A stretch of 64,000 bases of DNA from assembly GCA_938743325.2 (NCBI GenBank), contig OW568868.1, positions 372,001 through 436,000 of the forward strand. The letters are read 5' to 3'. How positions within the stretch are numbered: position 1 is the stretch's first letter; each line of letters begins with the position of its first letter. Below are positions 1-9,199 of the stretch, in pieces. A model generated the notes under the pieces. The model did no database searches, was not told the DNA's origin, and worked only from the letters and a program-made list of their open reading frames with translations. The position numbers and the translations under genes were made by a program. Source of the DNA: Pycnococcus provasolii (taxonomy: Eukaryota > Chlorophyta > Pseudoscourfieldiophyceae > Pseudoscourfieldiales > Pycnococcaceae).

Positions 1-1792
1 GCCACAAATTGAGGACCGCTCGGATCGCGGCGCGACGGATGTTGGCCTGACTATCGTCGACGAGGCTAGCGACTTGCCCAATGTAGGAGGCTGCCGCCTC
101 GTTGTTAGGAAGCCGGCCAATCATACGAGCGGCGGATAGTCTCACCTCCGGATGCGCGTCGGAAAGGCACTTGGTTGCTGCATGAAGTGCCTTTCCGGGA
201 TCGACGAGGTGAGACACGGCGTCAACGGCAGCACCTCTCACAGTCCAATCGTTGTCGTTGCAAAGTGTGGCCAATGCTTCGGAGGACTCCGCGGGCGCGG
301 CGCCACCTGCAGAACCGAGCGCCTCCGCGACGGCCCTGCGCGTGCTCACGTCGTTGTCTAAATGCAATTGGCACAATGCGAGGACGATCGAGACACGCTG
401 CTGTTCATCATGCTTAGATCCACCAGCGTCATCGTTCCATTCGGCAGTGGCGGGTAGCACCTCCGCAAGCGCGAGGCAGCTTTCTCGACGCAGATCCGCA
501 CTCTCCGATCGCAGAGCAAGCGCAAGCGCAGCGATGCACTCCTCGTCCGCAAGATGTCGCAAGGATGCGATAGAACGCGCGGAGGATGCTCTCTGCACGT
601 CGCCGTGACGTTCGTTTCGGAGGACGTGAACGAGGTGTTGTAGAAATGGAGCAGCCTCCTCGGGCATATCACCCACGGCTCGCGCAGCCGCACGAGACAC
701 GTCAGCATCCGAGTCCGAGACGGCGCCGACGATTCGGCTCACATATCCCGTTGCTCGAACGTGAGACAATGCCTCCAGTCCTGCGCACCGCGCCTCTGGG
801 CGAGAGTGGCCAAGCAGCTTGACGAATTCTTCTGCTGTGCGTGAAGTTCCAGCTTCCTCGCCTAGTGCCTTAATGACGACAAGCGTCGCCTCACGCAGCT
901 GCCACGACTCGTCCGCAAGTGCAGGTGCGAGCAAATGTGCGGTTTCTACCACGGCCGTCTGACCTGATTCGTGCAAGTTGAGGAGAGACTGCACACATGC
1001 GACGCGCGTGGCGTGCGCGCGACGCCAGTCGGCAACGGCCAATGCAAGCAAGGTGACGACGTCGTCTGGTGTACGCGAGCCCGTGGCGTGAAGAGCACGG
1101 GACGACCACGCGCGAACCGCGTTGTCGTCGTCCATCAAGCCGCGCGCAAGGCAGTGTGCGTGTCTGGCCGTCTTGTTCGGCTGAAGCTCGGCGAGAGCCG
1201 CCAGACTCGCTGCTGCACGCGCCCGCCACTTTGCTGCCGCCAACGCCGCCGCTGTCGTTGCGTCAGCGCTGCTGGTTGGTGTTGAAGTCGATGCTGAGGC
1301 TGATGCAAGTGTGCGCGCGGCGACGCCGCCGTGTTCTCCGAGCAAGCTGTGCCACAGCTTACAAGTCAGCGCGGCGGACGCCGCATCCGTCGGGTCGAGC
1401 GCGTGCAGGACGATTCTCAAAATTTCCTGCGGAATTTCGTCAAGTCGTACCACCGCCACCACCTCATCCTCTTTTTCTTTTTCTTGAGCAGGCATTCCTT
1501 GAGTATGATCGTTCTCGCATTGGTCGCCACGTTCGTCGTCCGTTGTCGTTCTTTCTTTGTCTTCTTCTTCTTCTTCTTCTTGAACCTCCCCCTGCTGCTC
1601 AAGAGCCGTCGCTTCCTGTTGTGCGGCGTGTATTTCCGGCACAACAGGAGGTTGACTTGAGGTTGACAACACGGCGTCAGGCTCTGAGTCCACGGGGTTT
1701 GCGCGGATATCAGTTCCCTGCACTGTCACTGCTGACGAGGCAGACGCGTCGACGGAACACGTCGACTGTGACGCCTCCTCGTCCGTGGGCAT
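1..1792 (-). CDS. F-box/HEAT-repeat protein (3' end beyond window)
   Basis: The reverse strand is open from the ATG at 1792 to the left edge (about 597 codons), so the C-terminus is missing. Residues 1-110 are acidic and low complexity, with a run of glutamates. Residues about 116-156 read as an F-box (RLDEIPQEILRIVLHAL, then a TCKLWHSLL helix), the fold that binds SKP1 in SCF ubiquitin ligases. From about residue 180 onward it is a chain of paired helices typical of HEAT repeats, for example VRGAAVDAVSHL and IRRAAIRAVLNL. The inference is a substrate adaptor of an SCF ligase with a HEAT solenoid as recognition arm; HEAT-only scaffolding is the alternative. The upstream frame is closed by a stop inside the telomere-like array at 1933, which supports this start. 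It diverges from the E2 gene next door. Confidence 0.8.
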   Translation of the reverse strand, partial: MPTDEEASQSTCSVDASASSAVTVQGTDIRANPVDSEPDAVLSTSSQPPVVPEIHAAQQEATALEQQGEVQEEEEEEDKERTTTDDERGDQCENDHTQGMPAQEKEKEDEVVAVVRLDEIPQEILRIVLHALDPTDAASAALTCKLWHSLLGEHGGVAARTLASASASTSTPTSSADATTAAALAAAKWRARAAASLAALAELQPNKTARHAHCLARGLMDDDNAVRAWSSRALHATGSRTPDDVVTLLALAVADWRRAHATRVACVQSLLNLHESGQTAVVETAHLLAPALADESWQLREATLVVIKALGEEAGTSRTAEEFVKLLGHSRPEARCAGLEALSHVRATGYVSRIVGAVSDSDADVSRAAARAVGDMPEEAAPFLQHLVHVLRNERHGDVQRASSARSIASLRHLADEECIAALALALRSESADLRRESCLALAEVLPATAEWNDDAGGSKHDEQQRVSIVLALCQLHLDNDVSTRRAVAEALGSAGGAAPAESSEALATLCNDNDWTVRGAAVDAVSHLVDPGKALHAATKCLSDAHPEVRLSAARMIGRLPNNEAAASYIGQVASLVDDSQANIRRAAIRAVLNLW

Positions 1793-2514
1793 GGGAAGAG
1801 GTTGAGGTGGTGATTGAGGGGGCGTTGGGGGACGGACGGTGCAAGGGCAAGGCGAGACGCCTGGGAGCCAAGAGCTTGTTTTCTCCCTTCTTCGCATTTG
1901 CGGCCGTGTTCTGAGTGACATCAATCACATCACCCTAACCCTAACCCTAACCCTAACCCTAACCCTAACCCTAACCCAATCTGACCCCCATTTTCCCTTT
2001 CCCCTTGATTTGATGAACGATTCCCCTCAGATGCATTCCATCCTTCCCCTCTGCCCTCTGAGGTCTGGCCTCTATCATAGTATAGAGGGCGATTCATTTA
2101 TTCCCCATCATCCGGAAGGAATGGGAACTGAATTGGGGATCCACTCATTTGTGCCCCAGGTTGAATCCCTTTGTCCCAAGTTTCCCTTTCCCTTCCTTTT
2201 TTGTTAACATCCGGCGATACGGCATAAGAGGGAACATCTGGCACCCGAAGGTCAAGGAACAGGAAAACCACAGGGCTGCAACAGGGCCTTATTTTAGGGA
2301 GAACCTAGAAACTACTGTAATGCGGTTGAGTTGGAACCGACGACTTTCTGACTTTCTTTTCCTGCCTCTCAACCTCTCAACTTCAACTTCAACCTCCCCT
2401 GTTCCCGTTCCCGGAACGTATTCCCGTACTCCTACGAGGTTGGCCTGTTTCAACAAACAAACGACATTATTTTCTGTTTCTTCACAACAGACAACAGACA
2501 ACAACCATTGAACC
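1793..2514. promoter_or_regulatory. Divergent intergenic region with telomere-like array
   Basis: This gap separates two divergent genes and must hold both promoters. It has a perfect CCCTAA array at 1933-1977 (seven and a half units), about 140 bases from the F-box/HEAT start codon. The rest is pyrimidine-rich (runs of CCCTTT and TTTCCC at 1985-2210). I see no coding potential. Confidence 0.6.
1933..1977. repeat. Interstitial telomere-like repeat (CCCTAA)n
   Basis: Seven and a half exact CCCTAA units lie between two divergent genes, with unique sequence on both sides, so this is not a chromosome end. Confidence 0.95.
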
Positions 2515-3090
2515 ATGCCGGGGGACACAGAACAGCAGGTGTTAGAGGCGCCTGGCAGTGGAACAGCTGCGGCTGGTGCTGCAGTCGAAGCGTCAAAGGC
2601 GCACGCATCATCACAGCCTACAACACAGTCATCCGCGCAGGTCACCAAGCGACTCCAGTCGGAACTCATGGCGCTCATGACCTCCGCCCAAAACGACGGC
2701 GTGTCCGCATTCCCCGACGGCGATAACATCTTCATCTGGATTGGAACCATCGTAGGAGGCGCAGGGACCGTGTACGAAAACCTGTCGTACAAACTCAGCC
2801 TGAAGTTTCCCGTCGACTACCCGTTCCAGCCGCCAACCGTGAAGTTCGAAACGCCGTGCTTTCACCCGAACGTCGACCAGTACGGGAACATTTGCCTCGA
2901 CATCCTGCGCGAAAAGTGGTCAGCCAGCTACACCGTGCGAACCATCCTCCTGTCCATACAAAGTCTGCTCGGCGAACCCAACAACGAGTCGCCACTCAAC
3001 GGATACGCGGCGCACCTCTGGTCAAACGAGGAGGAATACCTCAAGGTGCTGACGAAGAAGTACCAAGAGGCGGTGGGAACAAACAAGTAA
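2515..3090 (+). CDS. UBE2C: Ubiquitin-conjugating enzyme E2 C (UBE2C/UBC19-20 type)
   Basis: A 191-residue E2. After a disordered Ala/Thr/Ser-rich leader (1-43), the UBC fold covers 44-187. The HPN motif is at 117-119 and the catalytic cysteine is Cys127 in GNICLDIL. Two stretches place it in the UBE2C family: [12 protein letters not shown] at the start of the fold and [14 protein letters not shown] after the active site. UBE2C is the priming E2 of the anaphase-promoting complex, loading the first ubiquitin on mitotic substrates such as cyclins. The variable, long N-terminal leader is also typical of the family. It is convergent with the gamma-SNAP gene 131 bases downstream. Start: first ATG in frame, just after a pyrimidine-rich leader. 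Confidence 0.96.
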   Translation: MPGDTEQQVLEAPGSGTAAAGAAVEASKAHASSQPTTQSSAQVTKRLQSELMALMTSAQNDGVSAFPDGDNIFIWIGTIVGGAGTVYENLSYKLSLKFPVDYPFQPPTVKFETPCFHPNVDQYGNICLDILREKWSASYTVRTILLSIQSLLGEPNNESPLNGYAAHLWSNEEEYLKVLTKKYQEAVGTNK

Positions 3091-3221
3091 ATTTAGACTA
3101 GTCGAAGAAAGACGTAAGTAGCTGAATGTAATGTTCGGGACCAAACCAACCAACATATCATAGACTACCAACCAACAAAAGTGAACGGTTCAAAAACGTG
3201 GTGAGTGATTTGTGGAGAATT

Positions 3222-4279
3222 TTACAGCAGGTCGTCGTCATCCTCCACAGTTGCCAGAGGCTGTGGAGGCGCAGATATCCCGCCACCCAGCGCGCGCGAC
3301 ATCGCAGACACGTCCGTTCCTGGCAAGGGCAGCTTCTTCGCGAGGCGTGCAATGCACGCGTCAAGATTCACGAAGCACGTGTTCGACTTGACGACGTGCT
3401 GCACCTCCGACGCGTCGCCGGCACGGTATGCGTCGAGAAGCGCCTCGGCAGCCAGCCGCTCTGACGTGTTGGAGAAGGCTGGCACGCCGCTCACATCCCC
3501 AAGTGTCGCATCCGCGCCGCGAGCGTCGCCCGCGGCGAGCGCGCAGACCACCGCGCCAAGGTACGCCTTCGATACGGCACCACTTGCTCCCGCGGCGTCC
3601 AAGTTTGACGCGAGGCGTAGCAGAAGCGGAATGGCGTCTGCGGGTGCTCCAGCACGGCAGTAGCACGCCACCGCCGCGCGCGTCTTGTCGCCTGTCATGG
3701 CGCCACGACCCTCGCCCTCCTGGTGTTCAATCGCCTCGAGGTAAAGTGCCGCAGCACCCTTGGGGTCGTTCGCGTCGTCAACCGCCACGGCGGCGCGCGC
3801 AAGTGCCTCCGCCGCCGCGTCCGGACGCCCGGCTTCCGCATACTTTCTAAACGCACAGCGGTATAAGTCCACGCACTGCTCAATGCGCTTGAGCTCCTTC
3901 GCGCACGTCGCGGCAGCCTCGAGCGCCTTTCCGGCATGCCAAACAGATCCTGCAGCCTCCTGCGCGACGGCGGCACGCTCGTGGGCACCCTGTGACGTGA
4001 TGGGGAAACGGTATCGGCACATGGGAAGGCAAGCACTCATATTTGTGAGCAACAGCACTAAGGAAAGCAAACAACGAAAAGAGCAATATCTTATGAACCT
4101 ACCATCGCCTTGTCAAAGCGCTTTAGTCTGCGGTACGTCGTTGCAGCCCCTTCGAAAAACTGCAGGGCGGCGTTCCAGTCAGGTTTCCAGCGGAACATGG
4201 TGGGCGTCGTGAGTTTTGCGGCGTGCGTCATGGCGGTGTCCGCCTCCGCCTCCGTCGAGGGCGTCGGCGTCGGCGCCAT
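3222..4279 (-). CDS. NAPG: Gamma-SNAP (soluble NSF attachment protein), one intron
   Basis: Two exons: 4279-4103 and 3989-3222, with a 113-base intron (donor GTAGGT after codon ATG, acceptor CACAG) that keeps the frame. The product is 314 residues; animal gamma-SNAP is about 312. The N-terminal FRWKPDWNAALQFFEGAATTY and the joined RFDKAM-GAHERAAVAQE match the first TPR-like helices of gamma-SNAP. The tail is acidic (EDDDDLL), as in the family. SNAPs recruit the ATPase NSF to SNARE complexes for disassembly at Golgi and endosomal membranes. The gene is divergent from CTU1 with a 184-base shared promoter holding a telomere-like array. Without the splice the second exon would begin with an unrelated hydrophobic leader, so the splice is well supported. 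Confidence 0.9.
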
Positions 4280-4356
4280 GCTCGATGGGAGGGAGAATGC
4301 TGGATGGGGCGGGTGCGCACAAAAAAAGTAAAAAACTAAAAAAAGTAAAAAACTAT

Positions 4357-4389
4357 CCCCTAACCCTAGCCCTAACCCTAACCCTAACC
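4357..4389. repeat. Telomere-like CCCTAA array in divergent promoter
   Basis: A slightly degenerate (CCCTAA)n run (one CCCTAG unit) lies in the 184-base gap between gamma-SNAP and CTU1, 75 bases from the CTU1 start codon. Confidence 0.9.
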
Positions 4390-4463
4390 ACGTCCCAGAC
4401 TACCATAACTATCCAGGCTTATTCTACCGAGAACTCGTTCCCCGACTTCATTCACGGACTCTT

Positions 4464-5582
4464 ATGGCGCCGCCTCTCTGCTCCGCGTGCGCCTCCGCAC
4501 CCGCCGCCGCGCTGCGACCCGCGACGCGCACGCCCGTCTGCCGCGCGTGCTTCATCGCGCAGTTCGAGGAGGAAGTGCACGCAACCATCGTCTCCGCATC
4601 GCTGTTCGCGCCGGGCGACCGCGTCGCCATCGGAGCTTCCGGTGGCAAGGACTCGACAGTGCTCGCGTACGTGCTTGGGGAGCTCAACAAGCGGCATAAC
4701 TACGGCATCGAACTGCTTCTGCTGTCGATTGACGAGGGAATCGCGGGATACCGCGATGACTCGCTCATGACGGTCGTGCAGAACGAAACTGACTACAACA
4801 TGCCGCTCAGTGTCGTCTCGTACAAGCAGCTGTACGGCTGGTCCATGGATGAAATTGTCAAGGCGGTGGGTTTGCGAAATAACTGCACGTTCTGTGGGGT
4901 CTTCCGAAGACAGGCGCTCGACCGTGGTGCGGAGTTACTAGGCGCGACGAAGGTGGCCACCGGGCACAACGCGGACGACGCGGCAGAAACGGTGCTCCTG
5001 AACGTGACACGGGGAGACACCGCGAGGCTAGCGCGTTGCGCGAGTGCAAGCACGGGCCTCTCGGGCGACCGCGCAGCTGGCGACGAGGGCGAGGTTTCGA
5101 GCCTGCCTCGCGTGAAACCTCTCATGCGCACTTACGAGAAGGACATAGTGCTGTACGCGCGATTCAACCGTCTCAAGTACTTCTCCACCGAATGCACGTA
5201 CGCGCCCGGCGCGGCGAGAGGACATGTGCGCGACTTTGTGAAGAACATCGAGCGTCTTCGTGGCGATGCAGTGATGAGCGTCGTTGGGAGTGCCGAGGAT
5301 ATGCACGTCGTGGCACCAAAGACAACGGCGCCGAAGCTCGGCAAGTGCCGCGTGTGCGGCTACCTCGCCAGCCGTCCTGTGTGCAAGGCTTGTGATCTCC
5401 TTCGCGAGCTTGACCGCAAGCTACCAGGCCGTCGTGCCGAAAGCGCGAGCGCGCCTTTGAATAACTCCGAGGCGGCGGCAGCGTTCGACGCGCGCAAGCT
5501 CGTCGTCGAGCGAGCTGGTAACGCCTCGACAGCGTGCGGCGGCGGCGGTGTGTGTACCAATGAAGTTTGTAACAAAGCTTAA
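4464..5582 (+). CDS. CTU1: Cytosolic tRNA 2-thiolation protein 1 (NCS6/CTU1)
   Basis: A 372-residue member of the TtcA/CTU1 family of ATP-pyrophosphatases. With CTU2 and the URM1 sulfur carrier it thiolates the wobble uridine (s2U34) of tRNA-Lys, -Glu and -Gln. An N-terminal zinc site has Cys6/Cys9 and Cys26/Cys29. The PP-loop SGGKDS is at 59-64. The catalytic CxxC is Cys141/Cys144 in NNCTFCGVFRRQAL, followed by a GHNADD motif. The C-terminal zinc ribbon begins CRVCGY and continues VCKAC. The last ~50 residues are a divergent tail. Start: first ATG after the divergent promoter, and the zinc site begins five residues in. Confidence 0.96.
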   Translation: MAPPLCSACASAPAAALRPATRTPVCRACFIAQFEEEVHATIVSASLFAPGDRVAIGASGGKDSTVLAYVLGELNKRHNYGIELLLLSIDEGIAGYRDDSLMTVVQNETDYNMPLSVVSYKQLYGWSMDEIVKAVGLRNNCTFCGVFRRQALDRGAELLGATKVATGHNADDAAETVLLNVTRGDTARLARCASASTGLSGDRAAGDEGEVSSLPRVKPLMRTYEKDIVLYARFNRLKYFSTECTYAPGAARGHVRDFVKNIERLRGDAVMSVVGSAEDMHVVAPKTTAPKLGKCRVCGYLASRPVCKACDLLRELDRKLPGRRAESASAPLNNSEAAAAFDARKLVVERAGNASTACGGGGVCTNEVCNKA

Positions 5583-5891
5583 ACCACAATTTTTCGGTTC
5601 CATGTATAAGTTTAAACTCAAAGGCCTTTCGCTCACAACATTTTTGTTAGAAGAAAAGTAGGTTGGTAAGTTCGTGGTGTTCAATGTGAGTACGAGTAGT
5701 ACTACGGTACTGTACCATAAAGTTGTGTGAAGAAGTTCTTCACCGAGTTTTGAGACCAGGTGTTGAGACCCCGAACGGCGAAAAAACCCCAACCCCTAAA
5801 CTTTCGCCGCCACGAATCTCGAGGGCGTTACTGCCTACTGGCGCCTCGCACGATCTCTCACAAACACATCCTTGGTGGAAGGCTGGTCAGG
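5583..5891. promoter_or_regulatory. Upstream region of the CoA-type carrier
   Basis: A 309-base gap between two co-directional genes. It holds the CTU1 3' end (AT-rich to about 5720) and, near 5788, a telo-box-like AACCCCTAAAC about 100 bases before the carrier ATG. Nothing else is recognised. Confidence 0.4.
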
Positions 5892-6785
5892 ATGGCGTCA
5901 AGCTCGGAGTCCCGCTCGTCGCGCGGCGTCAAGCAGCTGCTGTGCGGCGGCCTCGCGGGGTGCGCGGCGCGCACGACCACCGCGCCCATCGACCGCACGA
6001 AGATCCTCCTGCAGACGCAGCACCTGTCAATGCCTGCGGGCGCCGCGCCGAAGTACACGGGCATCGTGCAGACGCTGTCGACAGTTGTGAAGGAGGAGGG
6101 TCCCCTCGCGCTCTTTCGCGGCAACCTTGTCAATTGCGTACGCGTTTTCCCGTATTCGGGGTGCCAATTCGTCTTCTTCGACCTGTTCAAGGGCGCCATT
6201 TCGCAGCTCGGAGGCAACGACGCGACGCAGGCAAAGCTGAACGTGCCGCAGCGACTGACAGCGTCGGCGTGCGCGCAGGTTGTGGCGACGACAGTCACGC
6301 ACCCGCTCGACCTTTTGCGTTTGCGCCTCGCAGTATATCGGGAGCTTGGCGGCAGCATTCCCAAGGCTGCCGCTTCTGTGTGGTCCGAGGGGGGCGTCGT
6401 CGCGTTCTACAAGGGGCTTTTCCCGACCATCGTGTCTGTTGCACCGTTCGGCGCCATAAACTTCACGTGCTACGACACCATTAAAGGGCACGTGCAGCCG
6501 ACGTCGAGCCTCAGCGTGGGAGCTTGCGGAGCCGCGTCAGCGATGATCGCGACGTCCATCTGCTACCCTCTTGACGTCGTTCGGCGGCGCATGCAGCTGA
6601 AGGGCACCACATATAAGTCAACGATGGACGCCTTTTCCACCATCGTGCGCGAGGAGGGTGTGCTTGGGCTGTACAAGGGCCAGCTCGCAAACTTGCTGAA
6701 GACGGTGCCTAACAACGCCGTCCGCTTCATCGCATTTGAATTTCTGAAGAAGTTGGTAAAAATGGAGAAGCGTCACACGGATTAA
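5892..6785 (+). CDS. Mitochondrial carrier, SLC25A42/Leu5 (coenzyme A) type
   Basis: A 297-residue carrier with three tandem ~100-residue repeats. Each repeat has the PxD/ExxK/R signature: APIDRTKILLQ, HPLDLLRLRLAV and YPLDVVRRRMQL. The third signature with RRRMQ and the overall pattern resemble carriers for coenzyme A and adenine nucleotides (SLC25A16/A42, yeast Leu5) rather than the phosphate or dicarboxylate branches. It would sit in the mitochondrial inner membrane and exchange CoA or a nucleotide. The frame is open further upstream but without another ATG before 5892, so this start is used. Substrate assignment by motif only; an ADP/ATP-type exchanger or the ATP-Mg/Pi group remains possible. 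Confidence 0.85.
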   Translation: MASSSESRSSRGVKQLLCGGLAGCAARTTTAPIDRTKILLQTQHLSMPAGAAPKYTGIVQTLSTVVKEEGPLALFRGNLVNCVRVFPYSGCQFVFFDLFKGAISQLGGNDATQAKLNVPQRLTASACAQVVATTVTHPLDLLRLRLAVYRELGGSIPKAAASVWSEGGVVAFYKGLFPTIVSVAPFGAINFTCYDTIKGHVQPTSSLSVGACGAASAMIATSICYPLDVVRRRMQLKGTTYKSTMDAFSTIVREEGVLGLYKGQLANLLKTVPNNAVRFIAFEFLKKLVKMEKRHTD

Positions 6786-6847
6786 ATTGTACAACTTTTC
6801 ATTACAGATTACAACAAAGTAAAGTATTTCTTCTCACAGCCAATACG

Positions 6848-7513
6848 CTAATTGTTCGTCTTCGCTAGCTTCGCAAGCAACACCTGTGCTCTCCTCTTCT
6901 TCGTCTTTGGTTGCTCAGCGGCAGAAGGTTGTTGCTGCTCCCTGGCCGGAGAAGGTGTGGGTGTGGGTGCGCACGTGGCTGCACCTACGACGGTGGCAAA
7001 CACGTCTTCTGCCGTTGTTTGTGCGTTGACCGCCGTCGCTAGCACGCCGCGATGTGGTGAAGGCAGGCGCACGCGCGTTGGCCATTCGCTCGTGCCAAAA
7101 ACGGTTTCCAAGTACGGGCCGTCGGATGCGCTGCTATCCACGAATCGCGTGCTTCGTTTCTGCGCACTGAACTGCGTCCTGACAAGCTCAAACGAGTCCC
7201 GATCCCCCAGCTCAATGCTAAGCTGCTCCAGCTGCTTATCCAGATCCTCACGCATGACAATGTCCTCGTACACCTGCGCTTCTGCACGGCCCGATAAACC
7301 GGCGACGTCAGGCGACGCAATGACGACTACACGAACACGGAGCTTGTCCTCGCGACACTCGCACGTGTACAGTGCGGGCACGCCAGTTGTGCCGTCAGAT
7401 ACGAGGTGCGCTAGCTCGACGCTGGTGCAAGGTGTGAAGCCGAACGCGAGCAGGTTCCACGCCGTGATGTCGTTGGGAGCTGACGTTGAGGTGGACGCCG
7501 GAGCACCCGCCAT
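6848..7513 (-). CDS. Unrecognised protein, 221 residues
   Basis: No family was recognised. The first ~150 residues look folded (mixed hydrophobic strands such as KLRVRVVVIAS, then a helical segment DIVMREDLDKQLEQLSIEL). The rest is a Pro/Thr/Gln-rich linker ending in a basic KTKKRRAQVLLAKLAK tail, a plausible nuclear localisation signal. The ATG at 7513 was chosen because it has a strong start context (GCCATGGCGG) and because the upstream frame encodes only a proline-rich stretch over a G-run. The gene is convergent with the carrier at 6785 (62-base gap) and precedes CAF1 on the same strand. Confidence 0.6.
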   Translation of the reverse strand: MAGAPASTSTSAPNDITAWNLLAFGFTPCTSVELAHLVSDGTTGVPALYTCECREDKLRVRVVVIASPDVAGLSGRAEAQVYEDIVMREDLDKQLEQLSIELGDRDSFELVRTQFSAQKRSTRFVDSSASDGPYLETVFGTSEWPTRVRLPSPHRGVLATAVNAQTTAEDVFATVVGAATCAPTPTPSPAREQQQPSAAEQPKTKKRRAQVLLAKLAKTNN

Positions 7514-7696
7514 GGCCAGGGGGGGTGGGGGGGGGGAGTGCCTGGCAGCGCCAACCCAATCCCTGATGTGACGCTCCGATTTCGGGTTTTCCGGCGGGAC
7601 CCTCCATGATGCTGGGGGCCTCCTCGGCGAACACACGTACGTATGGGATATGACTCGTCGTCAAGTTACACGTGAACAACGTATGTAAGGTGGGTG

Positions 7697-8734
7697 CTAG
7701 AAGCGTGGTGGAAAGTACTGTGATTCGTTCGCGAGCGCGGAGGCGGGTGCCATGGTGCCGTTGGCCCACTCGGCGCCACCGTCGCTGCCGAGACCAAACA
7801 GAACGTTCGCGTGTTGCGTGTGCGTCTCCACCATGGTCGTCTCATCCTGAGCGTCTTCGACAAAGTCCAGGAAGTACTCGTTCTTCATCTTCACGAACGT
7901 CATTGTCGTTATCAGAGAGTCACTGCCAGCCTGATGCTGCGGCCCGATGCGCTCGACATCAAGCACCTCCGCGACGCGCGAAAGGCCGCCGTGTAGGTCG
8001 CAGTACTTCATCAGGTACTTCATGTCGTAAAATACGGGGAAGTACAGTCGAAGCAGTTCGAAGAATTCGTACTCCGTCTGTGGAAGTGGCTGGCAGATGA
8101 GAGCCTTGAGCAGGTAGCCAAAGTCGTAGCCGCTGTGGAAGGTCAGCCACGTCCGGTCAGGGTCGAGCACAATGCCGCTTGAGATGAGGAGCTCGCCGAA
8201 GTGCGCAAGGTCGATGCCGCGCGTCGCCATGACGTCGAAGTCAATCCCACTCTGCTTCAGCAGCTCGATGCTCTCCTGCGCGAACATGTCCTCGTCAACG
8301 CGAAACTCTCGGAAGTTGAACTGCCACACGAAGTACTCGTCTGTTCCAAGCGACGGCAGGTTGCCGTTCTCGTCGCTGAACGTGAGTCCTAGCTGAATGA
8401 GCTTGAGCATGTCCACGTTATTGCGTAGAGTCTGGTAGTAGAATTCCCCTGCGCTCTTGAAGGAGCCCACGGGACGCGCGACGGTGCCAGGAAACTCCGT
8501 GTCCATTCCGATGCACGGATATGCCTCCACCACCTCCCGAATCAGCGCAAACTCAGCCTCGAGGTTGTCCTCCCAAACCTCCCGTATGTGCAAGTTTGCC
8601 GTGCACAGTGCCCCTGGTCCCTTGTGCTGTCCACTGCTTGCTGAAGAAATCGCGTCTCCCGCACCTAACGCGCGCGCGCCGCCGTTGGACGGCATGGATG
8701 CCGCGCCGCTGTTACTATGAGTACTAGCATCCAT
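7697..8734 (-). CDS. CAF1: CCR4-NOT deadenylase subunit CAF1/CNOT7
   Basis: A 345-residue DEDD-type ribonuclease that shortens mRNA poly(A) tails within the CCR4-NOT complex. After a Ser/Gly-rich leader of ~45 residues comes the domain opening IREVWEDNLEAEFALIREVV. The four catalytic acids are Asp78 and Glu80 (GMDTEFPG), the Asp in HSGYDFGYL, and the Asp in AGSDSLIT. The tail (~40 residues) is low complexity. The frame continues 103 residues upstream, but that part is a hydrophobic, Cys/Leu-rich translation of 5'-UTR-like sequence without homology, so the ATG at 8734 is preferred. Confidence 0.95.
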   Translation of the reverse strand: MDASTHSNSGAASMPSNGGARALGAGDAISSASSGQHKGPGALCTANLHIREVWEDNLEAEFALIREVVEAYPCIGMDTEFPGTVARPVGSFKSAGEFYYQTLRNNVDMLKLIQLGLTFSDENGNLPSLGTDEYFVWQFNFREFRVDEDMFAQESIELLKQSGIDFDVMATRGIDLAHFGELLISSGIVLDPDRTWLTFHSGYDFGYLLKALICQPLPQTEYEFFELLRLYFPVFYDMKYLMKYCDLHGGLSRVAEVLDVERIGPQHQAGSDSLITTMTFVKMKNEYFLDFVEDAQDETTMVETHTQHANVLFGLGSDGGAEWANGTMAPASALANESQYFPPRF

Positions 8735-9199
8735 AAGAATGGAAATGAATGATACACACAAAGCGGAGCCCTGGAGTGTACAAAACCAGCACAAAACACA
8801 ACACACACAACACACACAACACAAGAGAGACTCAAAACTCGAAAACTCTAAAATGAGACGCCGCACAATGAATAGCCGAGACGGAGACGGAGACACCCGG
8901 GGTGAATAAGAGAGAGAGAGATGGCGCCTAATAACGAAAAATAATAAAATATGATGGGTGAAAGCCGAACGAGAAACCAAAAGAAAACGAAGGGGAAGAG
9001 GGAAGAGGGAGAGCACGCGCCTAAAAATAATAACCCTAATCAAAACCCTAGTTTTCGTCTATCGTAGCAACCCTAATCTCAACCAATTGTTTTGACCAAT
9101 TTTAACATCAGAAGAAAAAATAATGACATATTAAATACTGTATTTATTACTTTCTTGACTTTACAAGTTAGCCAGCATCGAGAACAAGGTAATTAAGAT
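8735..9199. promoter_or_regulatory. 5' region of CAF1 and 3' flank of the STIM-like gene
   Basis: A 465-base gap between two reverse-strand genes. It contains an ACACACAACAC tract (8798-8823), a GA-rich tract near 8908, and two or three telo-box-like motifs (AACCCTAATC, AAACCCTAG) at 9030-9080, about 300-350 bases upstream of the CAF1 ATG. AT-rich sequence near 9110-9160 belongs to neither coding region. No gene seen. Confidence 0.45.

Noticed and set aside
1933-1977. Array as a true chromosome end
   Set aside because: Coding sequence lies on both sides of every telomere-like array, so they are interstitial.
8735-9043. 103-residue N-terminal extension of CAF1
   Set aside because: Starts at a non-ATG codon, is Cys/Leu-rich without homology, and CAF1 has a good ATG at 8734.
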